Assembly (NCBI RefSeq): GCF_001602525.1 | Contig: NZ_LSYT01000009.1 | Span: forward strand, 1 to 64,000 | Direction: 5' to 3' | DNA: 64,000 nt | Source of the DNA: Flavobacterium chilense | Lineage (GTDB): Bacteria > Bacteroidota > Bacteroidia > Flavobacteriales > Flavobacteriaceae | Shown: positions 35,298 through 43,620 of the stretch, piece by piece | Layout of the letters: every line of letters starts with the position of its first letter | Position numbering within the stretch: position 1 is the first letter of the stretch | Program-made: the position numbers and the translations under genes | The notes under the pieces: model-generated | Told to the model about the DNA's origin: nothing | The model's input: the letters and a program-made list of their open reading frames with translations, nothing else | Databases searched by the model: none

Positions 35298-36461
35298 ATG
35301 AGTAAAATACTAATTGTAGAAGACGAAGCAGCGATCAGAAGAGTTTTGGTAAAAATTTTATCAGAAGAAAATGATACGTATCAGGTTGATGAAGCTGAAG
35401 ATGGAGTTGTCGGGCTTGAAAAAATAAAAAACAACGATTACGATTTGGTTTTGTGCGATATCAAAATGCCAAAAATGGACGGTGTTGAGGTTTTGGAAGA
35501 GGCAAAAAAAATAAAGCCCGAAATTCCGATGGTCATGATTTCCGGTCACGGTGATATGGAAACGGCTATTCATACTATGCGATTAGGAGCTTTTGATTAT
35601 ATCTCAAAACCACCAGATTTAAATCGTTTATTAAATACAGTTCGTAATGCTTTGGATAAAAAACAACTGGTAGTTGAGAATAAAATCTTAAAGAAAAAAG
35701 TTAGCAAAAACTACGAAATGGTAGGAGAAAGCGAAGCCATCAATCATATTAAAGTAATGATTGATAAAGTTGCTCAAACCGAAGCCAGAGTTTTAATTAC
35801 TGGACCAAACGGAACCGGAAAAGAATTAGTAGCACATCAGTTACATGAAAAAAGTGAACGTTCTAATTTTCCTTTAATCGAAGTAAACTGTGCTGCAATT
35901 CCAAGTGAACTAATCGAAAGTGAATTGTTTGGTCACGTAAAAGGTGCTTTTACCTCGGCAGTGAAAGATCGTGCCGGAAAGTTTGAAGCTGCTGACAAAG
36001 GGACCATTTTTCTTGATGAAATTGGAGACATGAGCCTTTCGGCGCAAGCCAAAGTGTTGCGTGCTTTGCAGGAAAGTATGATTACAAGAGTAGGTGCCGA
36101 AAAAGATATTAAAGTTGATGTTCGTGTTGTGGCTGCAACCAACAAAGACTTAAAAACAGAAATTGCCGAAGGTCGTTTTCGTGAAGATTTATACCATCGT
36201 TTGGCTGTAATTTTAATTAAAGTTCCGCCATTAAATGAAAGACGTGATGATATTCCGGCTTTGATTACACATTTTACCGAAAAAATAGCTTCAGAACAAG
36301 GAAATGCTGTAAAAGTGTTTTCACCTCAGGCTATAAAATTATTGCAGGAATACGATTGGACAGGAAATATTCGTGAACTTCGAAATGTAGTCGAAAGATT
36401 GATTATTCTGGGAGGAAACGAAATTTCAGAAACCGATGTGAAGATGTTTGCAAGCAAGTAA
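35298..36461 (+). CDS. sigma-54-dependent response regulator lacking a DNA-binding domain
   Basis: An NtrC-like activator of 387 residues. The receiver domain (1-120) has phosphoacceptor Asp54 in LVLCDIKMP. The AAA+ domain (about 135-370) has Walker A GPNGTGKE, Walker B GTIFLDEIGD and the arginine-finger segment REDLYHRL. The sigma-54-contacting loop reads GAFTSA in place of GAFTGA. The protein stops right after the AAA+ helical lid (ISETDVKMFASK), so the Fis-type helix-turn-helix is absent. The preceding TTG start at 35280 falls in repeat sequence; ATG 35298 (MSKILIVEDE) is used. No kinase is adjacent. Confidence 0.92.
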   Translation: MSKILIVEDEAAIRRVLVKILSEENDTYQVDEAEDGVVGLEKIKNNDYDLVLCDIKMPKMDGVEVLEEAKKIKPEIPMVMISGHGDMETAIHTMRLGAFDYISKPPDLNRLLNTVRNALDKKQLVVENKILKKKVSKNYEMVGESEAINHIKVMIDKVAQTEARVLITGPNGTGKELVAHQLHEKSERSNFPLIEVNCAAIPSELIESELFGHVKGAFTSAVKDRAGKFEAADKGTIFLDEIGDMSLSAQAKVLRALQESMITRVGAEKDIKVDVRVVAATNKDLKTEIAEGRFREDLYHRLAVILIKVPPLNERRDDIPALITHFTEKIASEQGNAVKVFSPQAIKLLQEYDWTGNIRELRNVVERLIILGGNEISETDVKMFASK

Positions 36462-36469
36462 ACTTTGCG

Positions 36470-36556
36470 CAATAGACTTTAAGCGTTAAGCTTTAGGCTA
36501 TTAAACAGAATAAATAATTTTTGCTCCAGGCTTATTGCCTAAAGCTTAAAGCATAA
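36470..36556. repeat. intergenic inverted repeat, taagctttaggc type
   Basis: ttaagctttaggc (36486-36498) and gcctaaagcttaa (36537-36549) are perfect 13-base arms with a 38-base loop. Further flanking words (agactttaagc, gcataaaaag) extend the symmetry weakly. It separates two same-strand genes. Confidence 0.75.
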
Positions 36557-36560
36557 AAAG

Positions 36561-37226
36561 ATGAAATTAAAAAAAATAAACGAAAAGTTACAGGACGCTT
36601 TAATTGAGAATGGATTAACGGAAGCAAATGTATTACAACAGGAAACTTTCTCGACCATAAAAAGTGGTGCAGACTGTATTATTATTTCTCCGGAAGGAAG
36701 CGGAAAATCAACTACCATTGTGCTGAATGTAATTCAGCAATTGGCAGGTCAAACCGAAGAATCACCCCGAGCTTTGATTTTTGTTGAAGACAAAACAAAA
36801 GTTTTAGAGATGGAAGCACTTTTCGAAAAATACGGAAAATATACCAATCTGGAAGTTTACGGTGTTCATGACAAAGGCGATATGGACTATGATAAAAACT
36901 ATGTTTCAACAGGAATTGATGTTTTAATTGGTACGCCAAACAAACTAAGCGATATGTTTACAACAGCGGGTTACAATGTAAACCGTTTAAAAATGTTTAT
37001 AATCGATGATGCAGATCCTATTTTGAAATTGCGTCATGAAACTAAAATCATGCGTATCTCCAACAGTATTGCTAAAACACAACGTATTATTTTTGCTGAA
37101 ACTTTGACAGAACGTATCGAAATCCTGGCAGATAAAATGATGCTTGAGCCTTATTTATTCGATATGGATGAAGAAGGAGAAGAAGAGCTTGATGAAGAAG
37201 ACGACGAAATTCAGGAAGAAGAATAA
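36561..37226 (+). CDS. single-lobe DEAD-box-like protein with acidic tail
   Basis: A 221-residue protein with only the first RecA lobe of a DEAD-box helicase: Q-motif-like LQQETFSTIKSG, Walker A PEGSGKST, the GTPNKL motif, and motif II reading DDAD (IIDDADPIL) instead of DEAD. Motif III is altered. The second RecA lobe, needed for helicase action, is absent. The last 25 residues are almost all Asp and Glu. It may bind ATP and a partner rather than unwind RNA; this is inference. Confidence 0.82.
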   Translation: MKLKKINEKLQDALIENGLTEANVLQQETFSTIKSGADCIIISPEGSGKSTTIVLNVIQQLAGQTEESPRALIFVEDKTKVLEMEALFEKYGKYTNLEVYGVHDKGDMDYDKNYVSTGIDVLIGTPNKLSDMFTTAGYNVNRLKMFIIDDADPILKLRHETKIMRISNSIAKTQRIIFAETLTERIEILADKMMLEPYLFDMDEEGEEELDEEDDEIQEEE

Positions 37227-37309
37227 ATAATTAGTTCCGGATTATAGTTTGAGTTCTTAAAGTTGACCAAAACTATGACTGTAACCTGAAACGAAATTAT
37301 AATTTGTTT

Positions 37310-38125
37310 ATGGAAATATTGAAAACGCTTAAATTTTTGACAATCGTGCTTTTGGCTTTTTTTGTTGTTATTTATGTAATTGTTGTTTTCTACGTTTATT
37401 TCAATCAGGTTGGAATGGTTTTTCAGGGAGCAAAACTTCCTGAAGATTATAAATTTGAATATCATCAAAAGTTTGAAGAAGTAAACATTAAATCATTTGA
37501 TGGTGTGAAACTGAATGGTTTGCTGTTTAAAGCAGAAAATTCAAAAGGATTAGTATTTTATCTCCACGGAAATGCGGGAACACTGGAAACCTGGGGAAAA
37601 ATAGCGGGAATTTATACTCGCTTAGGATATGATATCTTTATTTTAGATTACAGAAGTTTTGGGAAAAGTGAAGGTGAGATCGAAAATGAAGAACAGTTAA
37701 ATAAAGATGTTTCAATTGTTTATAAAGCATTTACTAAAAAATATCCTGAAAATAAAATCATTATAGCAGGTTATTCTATTGGTTCAGGGCTTGCCACTAT
37801 TTTAGCATCCAAAAATAAACCGAAAGCATTAATACTGCAATCGCCGTATTATAGTTTTACAGCATTATCGAGCAGCAAAGTGCCGTTTTTTCCAAATTTC
37901 ATGAAAAAATTCAGTTTGGAAACCTATGAATATCTGCCCAAAATAAAGGCTCCGGTTTATATCTTTCACGGAATGAAAGATCAATTAATTCCTTATGAAA
38001 ATTCGGTTCGGTTAAAACAACTCTTAAAAGAGAATGCTCATTTTTATCCGTTGAAAGATCAGGATCATATTGGAATGAACGAAAACAATGATTTTCAGAA
38101 TGAGTTAAAAAAAATATTACAGTAA
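37310..38125 (+). CDS. membrane-anchored alpha/beta hydrolase
   Basis: A 271-residue serine hydrolase of the BEM46/YfhR type. An N-terminal transmembrane helix (about 8-32) is followed by the hydrolase fold with oxyanion segment FYLHGNAGT, nucleophile elbow GYSIGSG (Ser), the acid in HGMKDQLIP (Asp) and the terminal His in KDQDHIG. ATG 37310 is chosen over TTG 37304. The substrate is unknown. Confidence 0.9.
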   Translation: MEILKTLKFLTIVLLAFFVVIYVIVVFYVYFNQVGMVFQGAKLPEDYKFEYHQKFEEVNIKSFDGVKLNGLLFKAENSKGLVFYLHGNAGTLETWGKIAGIYTRLGYDIFILDYRSFGKSEGEIENEEQLNKDVSIVYKAFTKKYPENKIIIAGYSIGSGLATILASKNKPKALILQSPYYSFTALSSSKVPFFPNFMKKFSLETYEYLPKIKAPVYIFHGMKDQLIPYENSVRLKQLLKENAHFYPLKDQDHIGMNENNDFQNELKKILQ

Positions 38126-38154
38126 AAATTAAATAATAATAAAAATAGAATGTC

Positions 38155-38373
38155 ATGGGATTAATGAAGGTGTACTCAGGAAGCGAAGTTTTAGCAATTG
38201 CTTTACAGGAAAGATTAGAAGAAGCCGGAGTAGAAACGGTAAAAAAAGATAACATTCAATCGGCGAGATTAGGTGGTTTTGGAGGTTCAGATTTAGCTGT
38301 TGAAGTATTTATTCAGGAAACTGATTTTGCAAAGGCAAATCCGGTTATTGAAAATTTCAGAATGAGTATCTAA
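38155..38373 (+). CDS. DUF2007 small protein
   Basis: A 72-residue protein of the DUF2007 (putative signal-transducing) family. The recognisable parts are KVYSGSEVLAIALQERLEEAG at the start and GGSDLAVEVFIQETDFAKA in the second half, forming a ferredoxin-like beta-alpha-beta fold. Function unknown. It follows the hydrolase gene by 29 bases. Confidence 0.88.
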   Translation: MGLMKVYSGSEVLAIALQERLEEAGVETVKKDNIQSARLGGFGGSDLAVEVFIQETDFAKANPVIENFRMSI

Positions 38374-38385
38374 ATGCAGTAAATC

Positions 38386-38438
38386 GTTGCAGTTTGCCGT
38401 CGTAGTTATTAAGTAATACTATGACAAACTGTAGCTGA
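38386..38438. repeat. intergenic hairpin between DUF2007 and HAD genes
   Basis: gcagtttg (38390-38397) faces caaactgt with inner symmetry (cgtagttatt against agtaatactatg). It has no strong T tract, so it is a hairpin inside the gene string and not an obvious terminator. Confidence 0.55.
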
Positions 38439-38452
38439 AAACTAAAAAAAAC

Positions 38453-39256
38453 ATGCCATACAAAATGTTAGTGCTCGACATGGATGATACCTTGTTGACA
38501 GACGATCATAAAATTTCAGATTTAAATAAAAAAATGCTTCTTGAAGCGCAGGCAAAAGGAGTTCATGTAGTTTTGGCTTCGGGCAGGCCAACATCAGCAA
38601 TGACAGCCTATGCCAAAGAATTGAAACTCGACTTGTACGATTCTTATATTATTTCGTTCAATGGTGCAGTAATCAGTACTGTAAAAGATGATTTAGTGTT
38701 GTTTGAACAATCTTTAACACCAGAACAAATTCATGATCTGTATGATTATAGTGTTAAAAAGAAAACACATATTATCACTTATCTGGATGGAGAAATTGTA
38801 AGCGAAACAGATTCAGAATATATCGAAATCGAGAAAGAAATTACGGGATTGCAACACCATAAAGTACCGGATTTTAAAGCTGCAGTTCAAAAACCGGCAG
38901 TAAAATGTATTTTGTTGGCAGAACCAACTTATTTAAAAGAATTAGAGCAGGACTTAAAAGAGGCAATGCCACATTTAAGTATTGCAATGTCGAAACCATT
39001 TTTTCTGGAAGCTGCCCAAAACGGAATCGATAAAGCTGCCAGTTTGAAACTTTTAGCCGAAAAGCTAAATATTCATCAAAGCGAAATTATTGCCGTAGGA
39101 AATGCAGGAAATGATTTAACTATGATTGAATATGCCGGATTGGGAGTTTGGGTTGATAATGTAACACCAGAATTGCGTGATAAGGCAAATGTAATTGTAG
39201 CGTCTAATAATGATGATGGAGTTGCTGAAGTTGTACAGCGTTATATTTTAAATTAA
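38453..39256 (+). CDS. Cof-type HAD phosphatase
   Basis: A 267-residue HAD-IIB phosphatase. Motif I is LDMDDTLLTDD, motif II VLASGRP, the conserved Lys is in GIDKAASLK, and motif IV VGNAGNDLTMIEYAG. Enzymes of this Cof group dephosphorylate sugar phosphates, FMN or pyridoxal phosphate; the exact substrate cannot be read. The following GNAT gene begins 6 bases later. Confidence 0.93.
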   Translation: MPYKMLVLDMDDTLLTDDHKISDLNKKMLLEAQAKGVHVVLASGRPTSAMTAYAKELKLDLYDSYIISFNGAVISTVKDDLVLFEQSLTPEQIHDLYDYSVKKKTHIITYLDGEIVSETDSEYIEIEKEITGLQHHKVPDFKAAVQKPAVKCILLAEPTYLKELEQDLKEAMPHLSIAMSKPFFLEAAQNGIDKAASLKLLAEKLNIHQSEIIAVGNAGNDLTMIEYAGLGVWVDNVTPELRDKANVIVASNNDDGVAEVVQRYILN

Positions 39257-39262
39257 TATTCT

Positions 39263-39790
39263 ATGAAAGATCCAATTGAAACAGAACGTTTGCTTTTAAG
39301 AGAATTACTTCCTTCTGATGCAGAAGGTATGTTCGAATTGGATTCTAATCCCAAAGTACATCTTTTTTTGGGCAACAAACCTGTAAAACATATCGACGAA
39401 AGTCATGCTTATATTAAGTTTGTTCAACAGCAATATAAAGATTTTGGAACTGGACGCTGGGCAGTTATCTTAAAAGAAACAAATGAATTTCTAGGCTGGT
39501 CCGGTATAAAGTTTATTACTGATGAAATTAATAATCATAAAGATTTTTATGAAATAGGATATCGTTTCATCGAAAAACACTGGGGAAAAGGATATGCTAC
39601 CGAAGCCGGAAAAGCTTTTGTAGATTATGCTTTTAATGTGATGAAGGTAGAGGCATTGTACGCTTATGCAGATGCCGGAAATGAAGATTCCAGAAAAATT
39701 TTAGAAAAGCTGGGTTTGCGTTACGTTAATTCTTTTCAGTATGAAGAAGAATTAGAAGTTTGGTACGAATTAAAGAATCCAAACCTGTAA
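39263..39790 (+). CDS. GNAT-family N-acetyltransferase (RimJ/RimL type)
   Basis: A 175-residue acetyltransferase opening with IETERLLLRELLPSDAE. It has the acetyl-CoA loop KHWGKGYATEAGKAFVDYA and the C-terminal SRKILEKLGLRYV. Probably cotranscribed with the HAD gene. Substrate unknown. Confidence 0.9.
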   Translation: MKDPIETERLLLRELLPSDAEGMFELDSNPKVHLFLGNKPVKHIDESHAYIKFVQQQYKDFGTGRWAVILKETNEFLGWSGIKFITDEINNHKDFYEIGYRFIEKHWGKGYATEAGKAFVDYAFNVMKVEALYAYADAGNEDSRKILEKLGLRYVNSFQYEEELEVWYELKNPNL

Positions 39791-39806
39791 AACCCTAAGA
39801 AATGCG

Positions 39807-39856
39807 TTCCAAATCTTAGTAAACTCAACTCATTCAAGATTTACAAAGATTTGGAA
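39807..39856. repeat. inverted repeat between convergent genes
   Basis: ttccaaatctt (39807-39817) and aagatttggaa (39846-39856) are perfect 11-base arms with a 28-base loop. It lies between the GNAT gene and the convergent secreted protein gene and could act as a weak terminator. Confidence 0.6.
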
Positions 39857-39894
39857 AACAACTCGAAGTTTCTAGTATAATGAAATAATAGAAA

Positions 39895-40413
39895 TTATTT
39901 TTTAGCTACAGAAACAAAATATTTATTTCCGTCACCCATTGTCAATTTTACACGTTCGTCGCAAAGATCGATAGCAAAATTAGCGCTTTCGTAACAAGTG
40001 CAGGTTGTGTTTTTGTCTTTAGACATTTCAGTTTTACAATTGTTGTTTTTGAAAGTCGATAATTGTGGCGTATACAAACTCACCAAATCAGTAGAAGCTG
40101 TAACCAGAGAAATGATACTTGCTGAATTATTATTAGTAATTCTGTATACAATTCTGTCAGTATAGTTTACCTCGTTAACTGTTACTTTACGAATATAAGT
40201 GTAAGCTGTAGAGCCTTCACCCGGTTCTTTAACTTCAAATTTAAATCCAACCGCACGAATTGCAATATCAAATTGAGATTGAGAGTTTAAGCTCGCCCAA
40301 GTTGTCAATGTACTAATAGATGGAAATGGATTAGCAGCCGGTGCAGCAGTTTGCGCCTGAGAGCTAAAAAAGGTTAAGAACATTAAGCAGATTGTGGGTA
40401 AAAATGCTTTCAT
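39895..40413 (-). CDS. secreted protein of unknown function
   Basis: I do not recognise this 172-residue protein. It has a clear signal peptide (residues 1-20, ending SSQAQT) and a mature part with an alternating Thr/Ser/Val-rich beta pattern. There are three cysteines near the middle and one later (NNCKTEM, TTCTCYESA, DLCDERV), which could form disulfides. It is a single-gene unit. Confidence 0.75.
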   Translation of the reverse strand: MKAFLPTICLMFLTFFSSQAQTAAPAANPFPSISTLTTWASLNSQSQFDIAIRAVGFKFEVKEPGEGSTAYTYIRKVTVNEVNYTDRIVYRITNNNSASIISLVTASTDLVSLYTPQLSTFKNNNCKTEMSKDKNTTCTCYESANFAIDLCDERVKLTMGDGNKYFVSVAKK

Positions 40414-40847
40414 ATGGAGTTTTAATTTTTAATTTTTGCCTACTCTTTCTGGTTTTCGGCATTCCCATTTTTTATAATAACAAAACAACAACATAACGAG
40501 GGAAAATCAAAATTGTTATGTGGTATTTATCATTTAAATAATATAATTTTTAAATATGATTTTTTGACGAAGTGAAATTACTTCGAAAAAAGGTCTTAAC
40601 AAAGTTAAATGTAAGAAAAATTGAATTTAAAGCTAAAAAAAATGCACTTAATCGGTGATATTTGTATTTAATCGATGATTTTGTCGTTTAATTCTTATTG
40701 AAATCGCACTTTATTTTTTACAGATAAAAATTATTCATTGCCTGTTTGGTTAATTTTTTTGTTTTTTAGAATTGGATGAAATACAGGTTTCATGCAAAAT
40801 ATTGATATGTAGTGTATTATTGATTTTATTTTAAAGAATATTGTATG
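40414..40847. other. intergenic stretch without a gene; contains a spaced direct repeat
   Basis: About 430 AT-rich bases between divergent genes. It holds a small hairpin (cgaagt, 40568-40573, with acttcg, 40580-40585) and two copies of an 11/13-identical word, ttaatcggtgata (40648) and ttaatcgatgatt (40668), 20 bases apart. No ORF or RNA gene is supported. Confidence 0.5.
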
Positions 40848-40855
40848 TAAATTTG
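40848..40855 (+). promoter_or_regulatory. -7 promoter box for mtaB
   Basis: TAAATTTG matches TAnnTTTG, 60 bases before the mtaB start codon. The nearest upstream TTG (40820-40822) is 25 bases away, slightly longer than usual. Confidence 0.5.
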
Positions 40856-40915
40856 CAAACTCTTTAAAAGAGATGTAAATATAATATCTTACTACTTAAA
40901 ACGTAGTTTATTCCC

Positions 40916-42250
40916 ATGGAAAATAGAAAAAAAGTTGCTTTTTATACGCTTGGCTGCAAACTGAATTTTTCAGAGACTTCTACAATTGCGCGAAACTTTA
41001 ATGATGAAGGTTTTGATCGTGTCGATTTTGAAGAAGTTGCCGATATATATGTTATCAATACCTGTTCGGTTACAGAAAATGCAGATAAGCAGTTTAAGCA
41101 GGTGGTAAAAAAAGCAATGAAACTTAATGATAAAGCTTTTGTGGCTGCAGTAGGTTGTTATGCACAATTAAAACCTGAAGAATTAGCAGCTGTTGATGGT
41201 GTTGATTTGGTTTTGGGAGCAACAGAAAAATTTAAAATTACTGATTATATTAATGATTTAAGCAAAAACGATATGGGTGAAGTTCACTCCTGCGAAATTG
41301 CCGAAGCTGATTTTTATGTTGGTAGTTATTCTATCGGAGACCGTACCCGTGCTTTTTTGAAAGTTCAGGATGGCTGCGATTATAAATGTACCTATTGTAC
41401 AATTCCGTTAGCAAGAGGAATTTCGAGAAGTGATGCTTTAGAAAACGTATTGCAAAACGCCAAAGAAATTTCGGCTCAGAACATTAAAGAAATTGTTTTA
41501 ACCGGAGTGAACATTGGAGATTACGGAAAAGGAGAATTTGGAAATAAAAAACACGAACATACATTTCTGGATTTAGTTCAGGCTTTAGATACAGTAGATG
41601 GAATTGAGCGTTTGCGAATTTCATCAATTGAACCTAATTTATTGCGAAATGAAACGATTGAGTTTGTTTCTAAAAGCAGAACTTTTGTGCCTCATTTTCA
41701 TATTCCGTTGCAATCCGGAAGTAATGATATTTTAAAATTAATGAAACGTCGTTATTTACGTGAAGTTTATACAGAACGAGTAAATAAAATTCGGGAAGTA
41801 ATGCCACATGCTTGTATTGGTGTTGATGTAATTGTTGGATTTCCGGGTGAAACCGATGAGCACTTTTTAGAAACGTATCATTTCCTGAACGAAATGGATA
41901 TTTCGTATTTGCATGTTTTCACTTATTCTGAAAGAGATAATACAGAGGCAGCCAATATGCCAGGCGTAGTTCCGGCAAGTGTAAGAGCAAAACGCAGCAA
42001 AATGTTACGCGGATTATCAGTAAAGAAACGTCGTGCTTTTTACGAAAGCCAATTAGGCTCAAACAGAACAGTTTTGTTTGAAGGAGAAAATAAAGAAGGA
42101 TACATTCATGGTTTTACTGAAAACTACGTAAAAGTAAAAACACCATGGAACCCTGAATTAGTCAATACACTGCAAGAAATAAATCTGACTAAAATTGATG
42201 AAGACGGAAGTGTTCGTTTAGAGTTTATCAATAAATTAGCAGAAGCATAA
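40916..42250 (+). CDS. mtaB: tRNA t6A37 methylthiotransferase MtaB
   Basis: This radical-SAM enzyme adds a methylthio group to t6A at tRNA position 37. The N-terminal domain has the three cluster cysteines Cys14, Cys50 and Cys81. The radical-SAM motif C-x3-C-x2-C is Cys154/158/161 in DGCDYKCTYC, and a C-terminal TRAM-like domain ends the 444-residue protein. The N-terminal TLGCKLN and central QSGSNDILKLMKRRY favour MtaB over MiaB or RimO. Confidence 0.94.
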   Translation: MENRKKVAFYTLGCKLNFSETSTIARNFNDEGFDRVDFEEVADIYVINTCSVTENADKQFKQVVKKAMKLNDKAFVAAVGCYAQLKPEELAAVDGVDLVLGATEKFKITDYINDLSKNDMGEVHSCEIAEADFYVGSYSIGDRTRAFLKVQDGCDYKCTYCTIPLARGISRSDALENVLQNAKEISAQNIKEIVLTGVNIGDYGKGEFGNKKHEHTFLDLVQALDTVDGIERLRISSIEPNLLRNETIEFVSKSRTFVPHFHIPLQSGSNDILKLMKRRYLREVYTERVNKIREVMPHACIGVDVIVGFPGETDEHFLETYHFLNEMDISYLHVFTYSERDNTEAANMPGVVPASVRAKRSKMLRGLSVKKRRAFYESQLGSNRTVLFEGENKEGYIHGFTENYVKVKTPWNPELVNTLQEINLTKIDEDGSVRLEFINKLAEA

Positions 42251-42258
42251 AACATAAA

Positions 42259-42297
42259 GACAGAAAAGCCCTTTATTAAAAGGGCTTTTCTGTTTTA
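42259..42297. terminator. bidirectional terminator after mtaB
   Basis: cagaaaagccctt pairs perfectly with aagggcttttctg around a short loop, followed by gtttt. It separates mtaB from the minus-strand gene group. Confidence 0.88.
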
Positions 42298-42306
42298 AAT
42301 AAAATT

Positions 42307-42385
42307 TTACTTCTGATCCCAATAAATTACCAGTTTCAAAGAATTTATATATTGGCATCAAACTCAATTATCCTTTGTTTTAGAT
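42307..42385 (-). pseudogene. decayed 3' end of a copy of the 43015-43524 gene
   Basis: Read on the minus strand, about 25 codons match the last residues of the neighbouring gene: RIIEFDANI, then after a one-base frameshift NSLKLVIYWDQK and a stop. The intact gene has RVIEFDTDYINSLKLVILENKK. At DNA level the block ccagtttcaaagaatt is identical in both places. The remnant lies directly after the stop of the lipoprotein gene at 42393, so that gene is now bracketed by the intact gene and this fragment. Confidence 0.75.
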
Positions 42386-42392
42386 GACAGTA

Positions 42393-43010
42393 TTATTTTA
42401 AATCAATTTTTTTTCTAACTAATTTTAAATTTTCATCGTTAGGATCTGTTTCCATTTTAAAAACAGTTTTATTTTCAATAAAAATTCGTTTTTGCAAGTC
42501 TTCTGGCGTAACCGTATCACAACCAGTTGAAATTAAAAATGGTTCTATAATTTGTTTCCAGTTTGAATCTTTTAAAGAATAAGTAGTCATAGAATATGTA
42601 CATCCATTCATTGGAGCCTGAAAAACTGAAAATTCATCTTTTCCATCATTATTTAAATCTCCTTCATTAATTAATTGAGCATCACAACAACCAATAATAA
42701 TTGGTTTTAGTAATGAATTACTAAAAGAAATTGTGTATTCGTCTGGAGTTCCGTCTTCTATCGGATTTCCTTTTCCTTCCTTTGTTTTTGTAACTGTGGC
42801 TAATTCATTTTTTCCATCACCATCAAAATCACCTTCAATTTTTTCACCAACCAAAAGTTTAGATGTTTTTTCTGACTGCGGCGTTTTTGTTGGAACTGGC
42901 AAGGAAACAGAATCTTTTTTTGAAATTTCGGGATTTTTATTCTCGGATTTGCTTTTTTGAGAGCAGGAAGCCAAGAGAAATAATACGGATAAAATGATAG
43001 GTTTGTACAT
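42393..43010 (-). CDS. small lipoprotein with FG-GAP-like motifs
   Basis: A 205-residue putative lipoprotein: lipobox LASC (Cys 16), then a Ser/Lys/Pro-rich linker (about 18-55). Two calcium-binding-type repeats follow, DFDGDGKNELATV and DLNNDGKDEFSVF. Two adjacent cysteines (IIGCCDA) and further ones (NGCTYS, STGCDT) could form disulfides. Function unknown. It starts 4 bases after the stop of the upstream gene. Confidence 0.78.
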   Translation of the reverse strand: MYKPIILSVLFLLASCSQKSKSENKNPEISKKDSVSLPVPTKTPQSEKTSKLLVGEKIEGDFDGDGKNELATVTKTKEGKGNPIEDGTPDEYTISFSNSLLKPIIIGCCDAQLINEGDLNNDGKDEFSVFQAPMNGCTYSMTTYSLKDSNWKQIIEPFLISTGCDTVTPEDLQKRIFIENKTVFKMETDPNDENLKLVRKKIDLK

Positions 43011-43014
43011 GTTT

Positions 43015-43524
43015 TTACTTTTTATTTTCCAGAATAACCAGTTTCAAAGAATTAATATAATCGGTATCAAATTCAATTACTCTGATTTTTTCCGGATTGA
43101 AACTTAATCCACCACCAAACTGACCTTTTGTATCAAGGAAATCAATAGTTAATTCCTCATCAGTTAATGCAATCAGTTTGCCCAGATAAGCTGATTTTGC
43201 CGATTTTTTGGCAATCTGAAATATCTCATACTTATTGGTAATATAATTTATGATCGAAGACAAATCCCTTATCGGAATAATATCTTCGGCATTTGTTTTT
43301 AAACCTTTCAGGCGAATTACTTTTTCTGTAAAAGCTAAATCATGATCTCTGTGAACGGCTTCGATATTTTTGTTCTTCAGAATTACAAAACCATCCAGAA
43401 TAAAATCCACCGGATTATTTCGTAGTAAAATCCATTCATCAGAATAGTCAATAAGAAACCCTGTAAAAAGTTCTTTCTTATCGGTAAATTCTATGGCAAT
43501 TAATTGTCTTAAATATTGTTCCAT
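43015..43524 (-). CDS. conserved protein of unknown function
   Basis: A 169-residue protein that I do not recognise. It has no signal peptide or membrane helix. The opening EQYLRQLIAIEFTDKKELFTGFLIDYSDEWILL is repeated in style near residues 115-145 (AYLGKLIALTDEELTIDFL), suggesting two copies of a small beta-barrel fold (Sm-like). ATG 43524 or the adjacent 43527 is chosen over 43581, which lies in repeat-rich sequence. A decayed copy of its 3' end lies at 42307-42385. Confidence 0.75.
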   Translation of the reverse strand: MEQYLRQLIAIEFTDKKELFTGFLIDYSDEWILLRNNPVDFILDGFVILKNKNIEAVHRDHDLAFTEKVIRLKGLKTNAEDIIPIRDLSSIINYITNKYEIFQIAKKSAKSAYLGKLIALTDEELTIDFLDTKGQFGGGLSFNPEKIRVIEFDTDYINSLKLVILENKK

Positions 43525-43620
43525 CATAATTGTTTTTTTAAAATGCCAATATTTAAATTCCAAATTCCAATTGCTTTGCAAAATAGAATTTGGAACTTTT
43601 AAAAATTGAGATTTAAAATT

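Noticed and set aside
35280..35298. Longer start (TTG) for the sigma-54 activator
   Set aside because: The extra codons lie inside the intergenic repeat and the family begins at MSKILIVEDE.
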